Assembly: GCA_030545055.2 (NCBI GenBank)
Contig: CM061537.1
Location: forward strand, 64,785,387-64,849,386
Length of the DNA: 64,000 bases
Direction: 5' to 3'
DNA from: Neoaliturus tenellus
Lineage: Eukaryota > Arthropoda > Insecta > Hemiptera > Cicadellidae
Of this stretch, positions 41,601-47,241 are shown piece by piece. The position numbers and the translations under genes were made by a program. Within the stretch, counting starts at the first letter, position 1. Every line of letters begins with the position of its first letter. The notes beneath the pieces are model-generated. The model was not told the origin of the DNA and did not search any database. It saw nothing but the letters and a program-made list of their open reading frames with translations.

Positions 41601-44600
41601 TGAAATATTTAGTTTACAAAAAGAGTTGTTTACAATTCATTTACGTAGTATAATTGTGATGTTTTACAAGTTTACAAAATGCAAATGTTTATACATTTTT
41701 CTTACACAATAAACTTTTTTCAATGTGTCATATAAGAGATTTGATGAATATTGTGTAAAGATACATAAAATACGTTAAAAAATGTTACTTTCAAAAATAC
41801 ATTAAATAAAAATGTACGTAAAACATTTTAGTGACGTCAGTGATCGTTTTAGCCACAGACCAAGCGCCGCACATATGCGGCGGACTATCCCGTAGACCGT
41901 GCGTAAACTGTCTGACCATTAAAATAGACCGCACTGAAGAAATTTCGTATTTAGTATCATGGAACCATCGCCGCATATATGCGGCGGCAGTCTATTTTAA
42001 TGAGCCCAGCCGCCGCAGATATGCGGCGGTGGGCTCTCAGTAGAACTCGCCCGCCGCAAAATTGCGGCGGCGGGCTGTGGTTACGATTTTTTTTTTAAAT
42101 TGTGGTAGCGAACGTGTTAATATCAAATACCCCACCAATAATGTCCTTCAGAACAAGAGGTTGTGAGCTGTTACCTTTGATAGCTAAAGCTTGCCGAGAG
42201 GTGTCTTCGCCACGAGTGTCTGATGAAGCCTCATTAAGTCTCTTCTGCTCCATGTCAGCTAGTTCCGCCTGAAGTGCTGTCTTCTCCACTGCCTTGAAGT
42301 CTGAAGTCACCGACGGGTGATCCTTCAGCAGTTGTCGCTGCCAAGCCACATTGTTGATACCTATGATCAGTTGATCCCTCAGTCGTTCTTCAAGTGAAGC
42401 CCCGAAATCGCAACGTGCGGCAATACTCCGTAATGCATTGACGTATTGGTAGACAGACTCTCTGGCTGAAAAGATTCAAATTTGAATGAATGTAAAGCTG
42501 GTGCTCTGACTTCTTCGTTAAATTCTTCTTCATAATTTTGATCCTTTTTCCTTCTTTTTTCCTTTGGCATGATCCTGTCCGCAGCGCCAATGTAATAACA
42601 CGGGCAAAAGAAGAGAAAATACTTTTTATTAGATAAACAAAGCTAACATTGCTAAACGTCAACACAAGACAAAACCAAAACCAATCAGGTTTTTGTTTAC
42701 AGTCAAAAACAATATTAAACATATAGTAGGTAAATAATGCAAATAGAAAAAAGCAACTAAGTAATAGATTTATGATGACATAACACCGGGACTAAACCTT
42801 TAGATGGACTCATAAGCCATCAGGTAAAAATAAAAATCAAGATTATATAGGTAATTAAATACATTCTGTTTTGGAAAGTAAATAAAACTTTATTATCTGG
42901 ATTTTAACTTAATTTCACGACTAACCAACATTTTTAGCATTAAAGATATATGTAAGTTTGTATCTAGTGAAAAGTTTTGTTTCCGTTCGTGGTGCGGTGC
43001 ACTATTACACCGACATCAAATAACCATTTCATAAAAGTAGCACGTAATATAGAAAAATTACAACACCTGCTATTTTAATCAAGATTCATCGCACGTAAAT
43101 ACGGCTTGAGTAGTTTTCCAAAGCTGTCTTGTCGACCCTGCGGAGTCATTTACCAACGCAACGTTTTAATTGAACTGTACGTTACTGCAGGAGGGTTGGA
43201 GGGTAGGGGGAGGGCACTTATTTGCATGTTGCTGCTAGACGGAAATTAAACCAAGAACATTTGCTGATACAGACATTCGAGAAAAAGGACTGTTTGTTAA
43301 TATAGAGAAGAAAGCTTCTATTCAGTTCCTTATCACTAAAATTTATGTAGGAAAGAAATTCTAATTTTTGAACTAAAAGTCATAGTTTTGCCGCAGTTTA
43401 AATATGAGATATGAAGAGAAAAGCTTTTGCTGACATTTAAATTATTATTTCATTGCCAATTGAGCATGCGATAGCAAAAATTATAAAAATGTAATACAAT
43501 TAAAAAGTATTTTTTAAATAAAAATATTCAAAGTTATATAACATTTACATTAGTTTTTTTACTAACAACAATGTTTCAAGTAGAATTTTAAAGAAACAAA
43601 TAGAAAGTTTTGAAATCGAATTACAGCAGATGCCACTAGTTGAAGCCACAAAATCACGTCACCAGTGCAGGAATATAACCGAATTTAGTAATTCTAAGGT
43701 TACGTTTTCAATGGTAATTGCTAATTGCTACGATAAAAATACACTAAATACAAAACAATTTGTAAATATTGAAATGAATGTCGTGCAATGCGGGATATTT
43801 TAACTGTAAATGTGACACTTCTGAAAAAAAACATTATTATTATTATTATTATTTTAAAGTGCATTTGCGAGGTGGGAAATAATAATATAAGGCCTAAGAA
43901 AGAAGTCCTGAAATTAAAAAATCCAAAAAGTCAATGGGTTTGCGGGTTAAATAAGATTAAAGATGGTTGAAGAATATAGGGTTTGATCGTCTGATAAGAA
44001 TACATTAAGAGTCATCTTCACCTTTGGGCCAGTAGCCCATTATTGCGCAATCGGCAATGTTAAACATACGGCTTTTAATGCAAAACATGGTATTTTATTC
44101 CCCTGTTTCGGACGACGTTTTTCAACAGATTATTTTAAAACTTGGTAAGTGTTTAGTTGAATAGTTATATTAGGCCCCTCATACCTCGAAATTTTGAAAA
44201 TTTAACAAATAAATATTACTTTCTGTGAGTCACAAAGTAACTCGATTCTCCTTAGTAATATTTGTTAGATTTTAAAAATTTCGAGGTATGAGGGGCCTAA
44301 GATTCAACATAACACTTACCAAGTTTAAAGAAAATCTGTTGAAAAACGGCGTCCGAAACAGGGAATAAAATACCATGTTTTGCATTAAAAGCCGAATGGT
44401 TAACATTGCGGACTGCGCAACAAAGGTGAAAGATGACTGTTAATAAAGCCACATTTGTATTTTAAATAAACGCTAAAAACACACACCACTCTGCACACCT
44501 CTTGGTTACCCCCTACCTCATCCGTTAACAATCTCCTCCGTGTGCGATCTCATCCGAATTCCAAAGTGACTTTTATAATCCCCTGCCTCTACCTATGGTG

Positions 44601-47240
44601 TTGTTGCAAGTCCTCCGTTTCTCCGGGGAGGTGAAGCTCCGCCGCTCATATCCCCCTTCTCAAGTCCGCTCCCCTTCTCTTTCCAGCATTGCACTCTCAC
44701 TCACAGCGCCGAATGACTATTACATTTCCTTAGCTTAAACTATTTGTGCGACAAAGTATGCGAATCTCTTACATTTATACGTGAGGGCTGTTTTTTTGTG
44801 AACAGAACTCCTCCTTTATTCCTGAACCAATTTTAACATTTGAGGTGTCAAAGAATGGTCTCAGTTCGTAGTTTTGCATTAAGACTTTGGATTTTTGATA
44901 TTTAAAGTCTGAAGCCCATGGAATGCTCTTAAAATTCGTTTTTCATCCATAAGATTAACATGGGGAACAATTTTTATTGAATTGCAAAATAAAACAGCTG
45001 CTGATAGTTAAACAAACAAACAGATGTTAAAAACTAGCTGAACAGAAGCAAATTGAACTAATGGTACTGAAATATCCACAAAACTCCATACTTTAATACA
45101 AGGAGTGTCTGTGTGGAACAAATTGTGTGTTTTACCTTTTTCCTCAAAATGTATAGCTGATAGATAAATTGCTTGAAAAGCAATTTGCAAAAGAAAAGCA
45201 ATTATTGAAAAGCAATTGAAAAGCAATTATCTATCAGCAATTGCTGATAGATAAATTGCCTAAATTGCTTGAACTTTGCATTTATGTTTATTTGGGAACA
45301 AAAATAAGTTTAGTAACTTAACCCCAGAAAAGTTGGTTTTCCTGTATAAAAACAAGATTGGAAATTGAAAATTTTGACGTTCTTTGGTGTTATCAGATTG
45401 GTATTGAACAAGTTAACAATAAGAAACAACAAGTTAACAAAAATTTAAGTAAAACACCTAATGTTTGCGCATTCAAATAACTGTGAGCTATGAAAAGGGA
45501 TAGTTGGTTGTTGGTGTAAATTAATTAACCTGTTTACTACGATACTATAACAAATTAATTAACCTGTTTACTACGAAACCATAACATTTTTTAATGCAGA
45601 ATGCTACACATATTAAAATACCGATTTAAAAGAGACAACATTTAAAATATTTTTTACCACAATTATAGATAACAAGCTTATTGCAAAAGTGGTTTGTATA
45701 AAGAGAAATTTTAACCAAAATATGAATGACACATCAAACCAAAATGGGCCACACCAACATAGATGTAGCCTAGGTTTTCTTAATGTTTGTGATTTCTTTA
45801 TCTGAAATGCCATGGGATCTAAACAAGTAATAACTAAAAAAAGCACAAAAAAGAGATAAATATAAAACATATAACTAAGCCTAAGTTAAAGAGTATTTAG
45901 GTTGTTACAAATAGTAATAGTATGGGTTAATTCACTATGTCGACTACTAACTCTTATTAGGACCTACTAAAGAAAAAGCCGCAATCAGTGCTGCATAGCT
46001 TATACAAGACCGGGTAGTTGTAATTAAAAATTGGTTTTTCTTCTGTTGTCATTTACTGTTTTTCTGTGATTAACTGTCTAGATCAAACATCTGTGAATTT
46101 ATTCTAAATTTTAAATGAGTATTAGGCAGAGGCTCTAAGACAAATCACCATAAGAACCATCACATAATCCTTGCTAATTTAGACCTAAAAGAACAACCAC
46201 GAAATCTCAACACCATCACATTGGGAAGTTTGATTGAGAATTATTAATGAAGATCGAGTGATAAAATACCAATATGGAGTAATCTGATTTTCACTACAAT
46301 TTAATTGTCATTCAAAGTAACTCGGTAAATTACTATGGAGCATGGTTTGATCAACAGGTACCCTTGATAAATGCAGCGCATTGCGCTGCACGGGCAACCT
46401 AGTCTTCTATGAATGTGTCAATAACAATTTTAAGCCACGATACCAATGACATTTTTGTTCAAAGATTTATGTGTCACATTATGTACGAAATTATTGTTGA
46501 TTTGACGAATAACAATAGTTTGAAATCTTCTTTTGGATTATAAACCGCAAACCTATTTCAATCACTACACCACTAATAGAAGCATAGAATTCATATTTCG
46601 GTATTCAAATTAACGGGCGATACAGTAAAACCCCACTATAAAATTAAGAACAGCTTTTAGCAAACAAATTCAAAGACTTCGAAGTGGTAGATGTGGTACC
46701 GTAGTTAATCGCTGCAACAATAATCTAGTGGATATGAATGGCAACATAACAGTAAACTTACTGTGTTTATCCTAAAACTTGCTAACACTGCTAAATCCGA
46801 TGGTATGCTGATAAATAGAGTAATTAACATGAATTTATGTAATTGCAAATTTCCTTTTTTTACTTATGGTGGAGGAGGAGTTGGCTGGGGGAGAGTTTGG
46901 GGAGGCGGTATTTCGCCACCGCGGAGGACTTGCAAATACCGGCCTAGGTAGAGACCTGAAATTATAAGGGTCACTCGGGAATTCGGATGAGGTGTCACGG
47001 ATCTGGGTTCGGAGGAGATTGGGAACGGATGAGATAGAAGAACATGCACATCTCGATGCGATTTGCTTGGTAATTAAACAACAATTAAATTTTGAGTTAC
47101 AAGATTGATCAGTCGTCCTACCTGTCGCCGTGCAGCTGCAGCGTGGAGTTGGAGACTTGTAGAGACGCCAGAGTGTCGCCAGGCTCGAACCCGTGAACCT
47201 CGCCCTCCAGGCCGGCGAACCCGCGCAGCCCCCGCATCAT
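11551..47240 (-). CDS. moody: moody-like class A GPCR, nine coding exons (whole gene)
   Basis: Joined CDS on the minus strand: 47240-47122, 26624-26484, 25996-25826, 24864-24737, 23945-23792, 23276-23080, 21287-21123, 16446-16357, 11660-11551. Every intron is GT-AG and every phase matches, giving 424 residues and a TGA stop. Seen in the protein: sequon N31-S-T in the outer N-tail; GNSLT with N64 in TM1; D92 in TM2; C119 and C198 as the likely disulfide; I-N143-R144-Y145 at the end of TM3; P221 and Y229 in TM5; P289 in TM6; N320-P-I-I-Y324 in TM7; then a Ser/Thr-rich cytoplasmic tail. NRY in place of DRY is known for the Tre1/moody group. From memory, the block from NEWRITKMVLAIFLSF to NPIIYVIMNKQYR is closest to moody. 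In Drosophila, moody signals through Gi/Go in subperineurial glia to keep septate junctions and the blood-brain barrier tight. Oddities: Cys-Cys where TM4 normally has its Trp (about residue 171), and a shorter tail than I recall for fly moody. Class A GPCR is near certain; moody rather than Tre1 is likely. Confidence 0.85.
12769..12799. repeat. Short inverted repeat
   Basis: TACTGCTTGCA faces TGCAAGCAGTA across a few bases, next to two copies of TATGCATAAACAA. A structured intronic site of unknown role. Confidence 0.6.
13538..13651. repeat. Small foldback element
   Basis: The ends TAAGACAGAAACCTAAAAGC and GCTTTTAGGTCTCGTCTTA are imperfect inverted copies around about 75 bp, a MITE-like shape without a clear target duplication. 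Confidence 0.5.
16357..16446 (-). CDS. moody: GPCR exon 8: 90-bp symmetrical tail exon
   Basis: A clean acceptor (TCTGTATTGCAG) and a consensus donor (GTGAGT) bound an open 90-nt segment of phase 1-1. It completes Gly359 and encodes residues 360-388, beginning SNGLILNDLTASRKN and ending DQRYY. The length is divisible by three and both edges have the same phase as the exon 7/exon 9 join, so the exon can be included or skipped without shifting the frame. It was found from splice sites and position, not from a strong protein match. Confidence 0.7.
16447..17722 (-). other. GPCR intron 7, 3' part
   Basis: AT-rich intron with a less AT-rich patch at 17030-17220 that has no good open frame or splice pair. 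It could be conserved non-coding DNA. Confidence 0.4.
17723..18344. mobile_element. hAT-type MITE with 8-bp TSD
   Basis: The terminal inverted repeats CAGTGTTGTAGTGG and CAGTGGTGTAGTGG are flanked by the perfect 8-bp duplication ACCTAGAG (17715-17722 and 18345-18352). GTGGGAACG motifs lie inside both ends. The 622-bp body has no transposase. Confidence 0.9.
18353..21122 (-). other. GPCR intron 7, 5' part
   Basis: Mostly AT-rich. A moderately GC-rich patch at 19745-19910 has no credible exon and is a candidate conserved non-coding or enhancer segment. Confidence 0.4.
21123..21287 (-). CDS. moody: GPCR exon 7: TM7, helix 8 and proximal tail
   Basis: Acceptor GTGTTGGCAG, consensus donor GTGAGT. 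Residues 304-358 include TM7 with the NPIIY motif (N320, Y324), helix 8 as MNKQYRQAYKT, a Cys at 341 that could be palmitoylated, and a Pro/Ser-rich tail. If the following intron is retained, the frame runs eight more residues to a TGA (about 21100), a possible short isoform. Confidence 0.93.
21288..23079 (-). other. GPCR intron 6
   Basis: 1.8-kb intron between the TM6 and TM7 exons, mostly occupied by the decayed hAT-like sequence at 21481-22575. Confidence 0.7.
21481..22575. mobile_element. Decayed hAT-like element (ZMYM1-type remnant)
   Basis: The left edge CAGGGCCGCCGAGAG followed by GGCCCGGGGCA, and the right edge with GAGGCCCCCC and GGCCCGGGGCA, match termini I associate with hAT elements, though the right terminus seems cut. 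Inside, minus-strand frame 22309-22088 reads EIYEMSFNNVINEFATLKAR, resembling the region before the transposase of ZMYM1-like hAT proteins. There is no clear 8-bp TSD. Confidence 0.45.
23080..23276 (-). CDS. moody: GPCR exon 6: ICL3 and TM6
   Basis: Acceptor TTTTTGCAG, donor GTCAGT. Residues 238-303 begin with a very basic third inner loop (RMRKH, then a KEKKDQKNRRNEW run), the likely G-protein contact, followed by TM6 (about 274-296) with P289 in SYLP, where the usual Cys before L-P is Ser. The loop is short. Phase 1 end. Confidence 0.93.
23277..23791 (-). other. GPCR intron 5
   Basis: AT-rich intron with nothing else recognisable. The 106-codon minus frame at 23346-23666 is low-complexity. 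Confidence 0.7.
23792..23945 (-). CDS. moody: GPCR exon 5: ECL2 and TM5
   Basis: Acceptor TTCATCCAG, donor GTAAAG. Residues 187-237 cover an acidic outer loop with C198 (disulfide partner of C119) and TM5 with P221 and Y229, ending CCYARIFWVVH at the cytoplasmic face. Phase 2 at the 3' end joins to Ser238. Confidence 0.92.
23946..24736 (-). other. GPCR intron 4
   Basis: AT-rich intron with nothing recognisable. Confidence 0.7.
24737..24864 (-). CDS. moody: GPCR exon 4: ICL2 and TM4
   Basis: Acceptor CTCGGCAG, strong donor GTATGTAAGT. It completes Arg144 and continues YVMIAHYGVYTKIYRPIWIA, the second intracellular loop typical of the moody/Tre1 group, then TM4 (about 162-180) and the start of ECL2 (FLGLW). 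Where most class A receptors have the helix 4 Trp, two Cys codons (TGT TGT, residues 170-171) are present. This may be a natural substitution or a sequence error. Confidence 0.92.
25142..25342 (-). repeat. tRNA-derived SINE in GPCR intron 3
   Basis: The minus strand reads GGCGGCCATAGTTCAGTGGT with AGAG following, a near-perfect tRNA-type A box (25313-25328), and a B-box-like ACGTTCAACTAC about 35 bp downstream (25276-25291), then an unrelated body. The region does not fold as a full tRNA, so it is a SINE head and not a tRNA gene. Confidence 0.75.
25826..25996 (-). CDS. moody: GPCR exon 3: TM2, ECL1 and TM3 with NRY
   Basis: Acceptor GTGTTTCAG, donor GTAAAC. Residues 87-144 hold TM2 with D92 (the sodium-site Asp), the short outer loop with W112 in WKFG, C119 that should pair with C198, and TM3 ending ITIN-R. 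The exon stops inside the Arg codon of the NRY motif (phase 2), which exon 4 completes. Confidence 0.92.
26484..26624 (-). CDS. moody: GPCR exon 2: TM1 and first intracellular loop
   Basis: The acceptor TTTGGCAG ends at 26625 and the donor GTCAGG begins at 26483. Residues 40-86 carry TM1 (about 46-72) with the GNSLT motif (N64), then the basic loop RCPRVRN leading into AAAFII of TM2. The donor is weak (TG|GTCAGG) but gives an exact phase join to Cys87. A second in-frame acceptor and a partial copy of this exon lie just upstream (26625-26679), reported separately. Confidence 0.9.
26625..26679 (-). repeat. Partial copy of the exon 2 3' end, with alternative acceptor
   Basis: Minus-strand 26679-26645 repeats exon 2 positions 26522-26488 with few changes (CCCAGGGT, then AATGTCGCCGCCGCTTT). 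It lies directly upstream of the exon 2 acceptor and is open in the same frame. TTTCTGTATCCCAG at about 26673-26686 would serve as an acceptor and add 48 nt (16 residues) with no phase change. Confidence 0.7.
28436..28650 (-). repeat. tRNA-related SINE-like sequence
   Basis: The minus strand has TAATGGTTATCGGCTTGGA (A-box-like) and CACGGGTTCAATTCCCGT, a full T-arm with B box, followed by an unrelated body and an AT-rich end. The acceptor stem does not pair, so this is a SINE or tRNA relic. Confidence 0.55.
29650..29796 (+). repeat. Dispersed repeat A, copy 1
   Basis: Shares TAATTCGGTGTCGGGCCTGT, TACATG and ACTGTAACTCCA with 31964-32103, about 147 bp long, with clear divergence. No termini were identified. 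Confidence 0.75.
31964..32103 (+). repeat. Dispersed repeat A, copy 2
   Basis: Second copy of the family seen at 29650-29796, in the same orientation 2.3 kb away. Confidence 0.75.
32800..32905 (+). repeat. Dispersed repeat B, copy 1
   Basis: ACGTTTTAATTG, a G-rich tract (GGGTGGGGGAGG) and ACGGAAATTAAACCA occur in the same order and spacing as at 43155-43260. Confidence 0.6.
34504..35197. mobile_element. hAT-type MITE with perfect 8-bp TSD
   Basis: The ends TAGGCTTGCAATA and TAGGCTTGTCATACG (inverted) are each followed by CGGGAC-type repeats. The flanks carry the perfect 8-bp duplication CCCTTAGG (34496-34503 and 35198-35205). 694 bp with no transposase frame. GCTTG...CCGGGAC ends are typical of a widespread hAT group. 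Confidence 0.9.
35206..37764 (-). other. GPCR intron 1, between the hAT MITE and the gypsy element
   Basis: AT-rich, no gene seen. A short GC-richer stretch at 35230-35295 ends in a 12-bp A run and may belong to another decayed repeat. Confidence 0.5.
37765..37958 (-). repeat. gypsy 3' LTR
   Basis: 194 bp, nearly identical to the 5' LTR (two substitutions and one single-base indel by eye). The purine-rich GGTGGGGGAGAAGA directly before it is the polypurine tract. Confidence 0.93.
37943..39165 (-). pseudogene. gypsy integrase (frameshifted)
   Basis: Zinc domain HEGHPG with FHVWWP and CKPCQQ; catalytic HVDFAGPY (Asp) and VSDNGPQFTS (Asp), then a one-base slip in a T/A run near 38457, after which NGLAERTVR supplies the third acidic residue (Glu). 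The C-terminal part has the GEKVWALNKNG and GLYSYVV pattern of the gypsy integrase tail and stops at 37943. Confidence 0.88.
39170..40201 (-). pseudogene. gypsy RT and RNase H (three premature stops)
   Basis: Same frame as the upstream part after the stop at 40202, and stopped again at 40115-40117 and 39386-39388. RT motifs: RYKRLPFGVKTAP and AWLLDDIIVGG, where the usual Tyr of Y-x-D-D is Leu. RNase H shows TSDASERGVGAV and LRTDHRSLV. A frameshift near 39160 leads to integrase. Confidence 0.88.
40202..41152 (-). pseudogene. gypsy nucleocapsid, protease and start of RT
   Basis: CFKCANSRHRAQESC and CKGSNHLSRAC form the double zinc knuckle. YDSGASDSVIS is the aspartic protease active site (D-S-G). 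The RT begins with WASPIVVTVKPNG and IRICANFK, then stops at TAA 40202-40204. Confidence 0.88.
41141..41152. repeat. 12-bp direct repeat at edge of nested insertion
   Basis: AGGTTGTGAGCT recurs at 42158-42169 on the other side of the inserted block. The gag-like frame NSSQP touches both copies, so it marks a duplication at the insertion point. Confidence 0.7.
41153..41244. mobile_element. 92-bp TTAA-bounded hairpin element
   Basis: Two 35-bp arms (41153-41187 and 41210-41244) are inverted copies with one mismatch, each ending in TTAA, around a 22-base loop. It could be a minimal TTAA-specific (piggyBac-type) foldback MITE or a rearrangement scar. Confidence 0.75.
41245..42116. mobile_element. 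piggyBac-like MITE with palindrome array
   Basis: 872 bp between TTAA at 41241-41244 and 42117-42120. The ends CACGTTCGCCACCA and CACGTTCGCTACCA are inverted repeats. TTAA target duplication and a TIR starting C-A/C-C-G-T-T fit the piggyBac group. No transposase frame. It contains six GC-rich palindromes, listed separately. Confidence 0.85.
41260..42075. repeat. Six GCCGC...GCGGC palindromes
   Basis: Palindromes at 41260-41279 (perfect, CCGCCGCATATATGCGGCGG), 41467-41486, 41865-41883, 41969-41987, 42002-42036 and 42049-42075. Core CGCCGCA, a 4-6 base AT-rich centre, TGCGGCG. The last two extend further, to GAGCCCA/TGGGCTC and GCCCGCCGC/GCGGCGGGC. Four are crowded at the right end. Confidence 0.92.
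42121..42570 (-). pseudogene. gypsy gag, 5' part (frameshifted)
   Basis: Starts with MPKEKRRKKDQNYEEEFN at 42570. Near 42468 the frame shifts by one and continues as ESVYQYVNALRSIAARCDFG and LRDQLIIGINN, a capsid-region signature common in this lineage. The 3' side is interrupted at the nested insertions. Confidence 0.8.
42591..42785 (-). repeat. gypsy 5' LTR
   Basis: 195 bp, starts TGTTATGTCATC and ends GTTATTACA on the minus strand (TG...CA). Directly after it is TTGGCGCTGCGGACAGGAT, a tRNA primer-binding site. Confidence 0.93.
42786..44008 (-). other. GPCR intron 1, between the gypsy and foldback elements
   Basis: AT-rich. Contains dispersed repeat B copy 2 (43155-43260) and an (ATT)8 run at about 43832-43855. 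No gene seen. Confidence 0.55.
43155..43260 (+). repeat. Dispersed repeat B, copy 2
   Basis: Homologous to 32800-32905, with the same order of ACGTTTTAATTG, G-rich tract and ACGGAAATTAAACCA. Confidence 0.6.
44009..44439. mobile_element. TTAA-flanked foldback MITE
   Basis: Long inverted repeats (about 190 bp each, centre near 44232) share AGTCATCTT-CACCTTTG ends, GCTTTTAATGCAAAACATGG and CCCCTCATACCTCGAAATTT. TTAA lies at both edges (44005-44008 and 44440-44443), which suggests a piggyBac-type target. No coding frame. Confidence 0.85.
44444..44764 (-). other. C-rich intronic stretch before Helitron copy 2
   Basis: Unusually pyrimidine-rich (CCTC/CTCC) on the plus strand over about 44480-44710. 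No frame or splice pair supports an exon. Confidence 0.4.
44765..46402 (+). mobile_element. Non-autonomous Helitron, copy 2
   Basis: Related to 5275-6686 along its length. Starts TCTCTTACATTTATACG after an A, and ends with the same 17-bp hairpin at 46373-46389, then CTAG and a T. About 225 bp longer than copy 1, partly from local duplications around 45150-45270 and 45520-45585. Confidence 0.82.
45150..45270. repeat. Local repeats and hairpin inside Helitron copy 2
   Basis: GAAAAGCAATT occurs about four times, beside an inverted pair of CTATCAGCAATT and AATTGCTGATAG. Absent from copy 1. Confidence 0.7.
46403..47121 (-). other. GPCR intron 1, 5' end
   Basis: AT-rich, with TACAGTAAAACCCCACTATA at 46622-46641, an end typical of pogo/Tigger elements, and a G-rich patch at 46865-46915. 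No gene. Confidence 0.5.
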
Positions 47241-47241
47241 C
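47122..47241 (-). CDS. moody: GPCR coding exon 1: start codon and extracellular N-tail
   Basis: Two tandem ATGs (47240 and 47237) open a 39-residue N-tail, MMRGLRGFAGLEGE onward, with one N-glycosylation sequon N31-S-T. The donor GTAGGA follows GACAG at 47122, phase 2, and joins exon 2 to give Arg40. An AG preceded by a weak pyrimidine tract lies directly before the ATG (47242-47243), so the exon may begin at 47241 with a 5'UTR exon further upstream; alternatively the transcript starts nearby. There is no signal peptide, as is normal for class A receptors. The exon is GC-rich compared with its surroundings, typical of real coding sequence here. Confidence 0.75.

Larger units (their letters stand above)
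37765..42785 (-). mobile_element. Ty3/gypsy LTR retrotransposon, Mag-like, defective, with nested insertions
   Basis: 5.0-kb minus-strand element bounded by LTRs of 194 and 195 bp that differ at about three positions. Order: 5' LTR, PBS, gag, nested insertions, CCHC, protease, RT, RNase H, integrase, PPT, 3' LTR. Flanking pentamers CCTGG and CCGGG may be a diverged TSD. Gag begins at 42570. The paired zinc knuckle with CPADGKTC and NHLSRAC is typical of the Mag lineage. Several stops and frameshifts make it non-functional. Confidence 0.92.

Noticed and set aside
41260..42075. CRISPR-like array
   Set aside because: Repeats are palindromes at irregular spacing inside a TTAA-flanked transposon in animal DNA, with no cas genes.
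46622..46641. Complete pogo/Tigger element between 32124 and 46641
   Set aside because: The two end-like motifs are 14.5 kb apart with unrelated sequence between them; at most they are separate relics.
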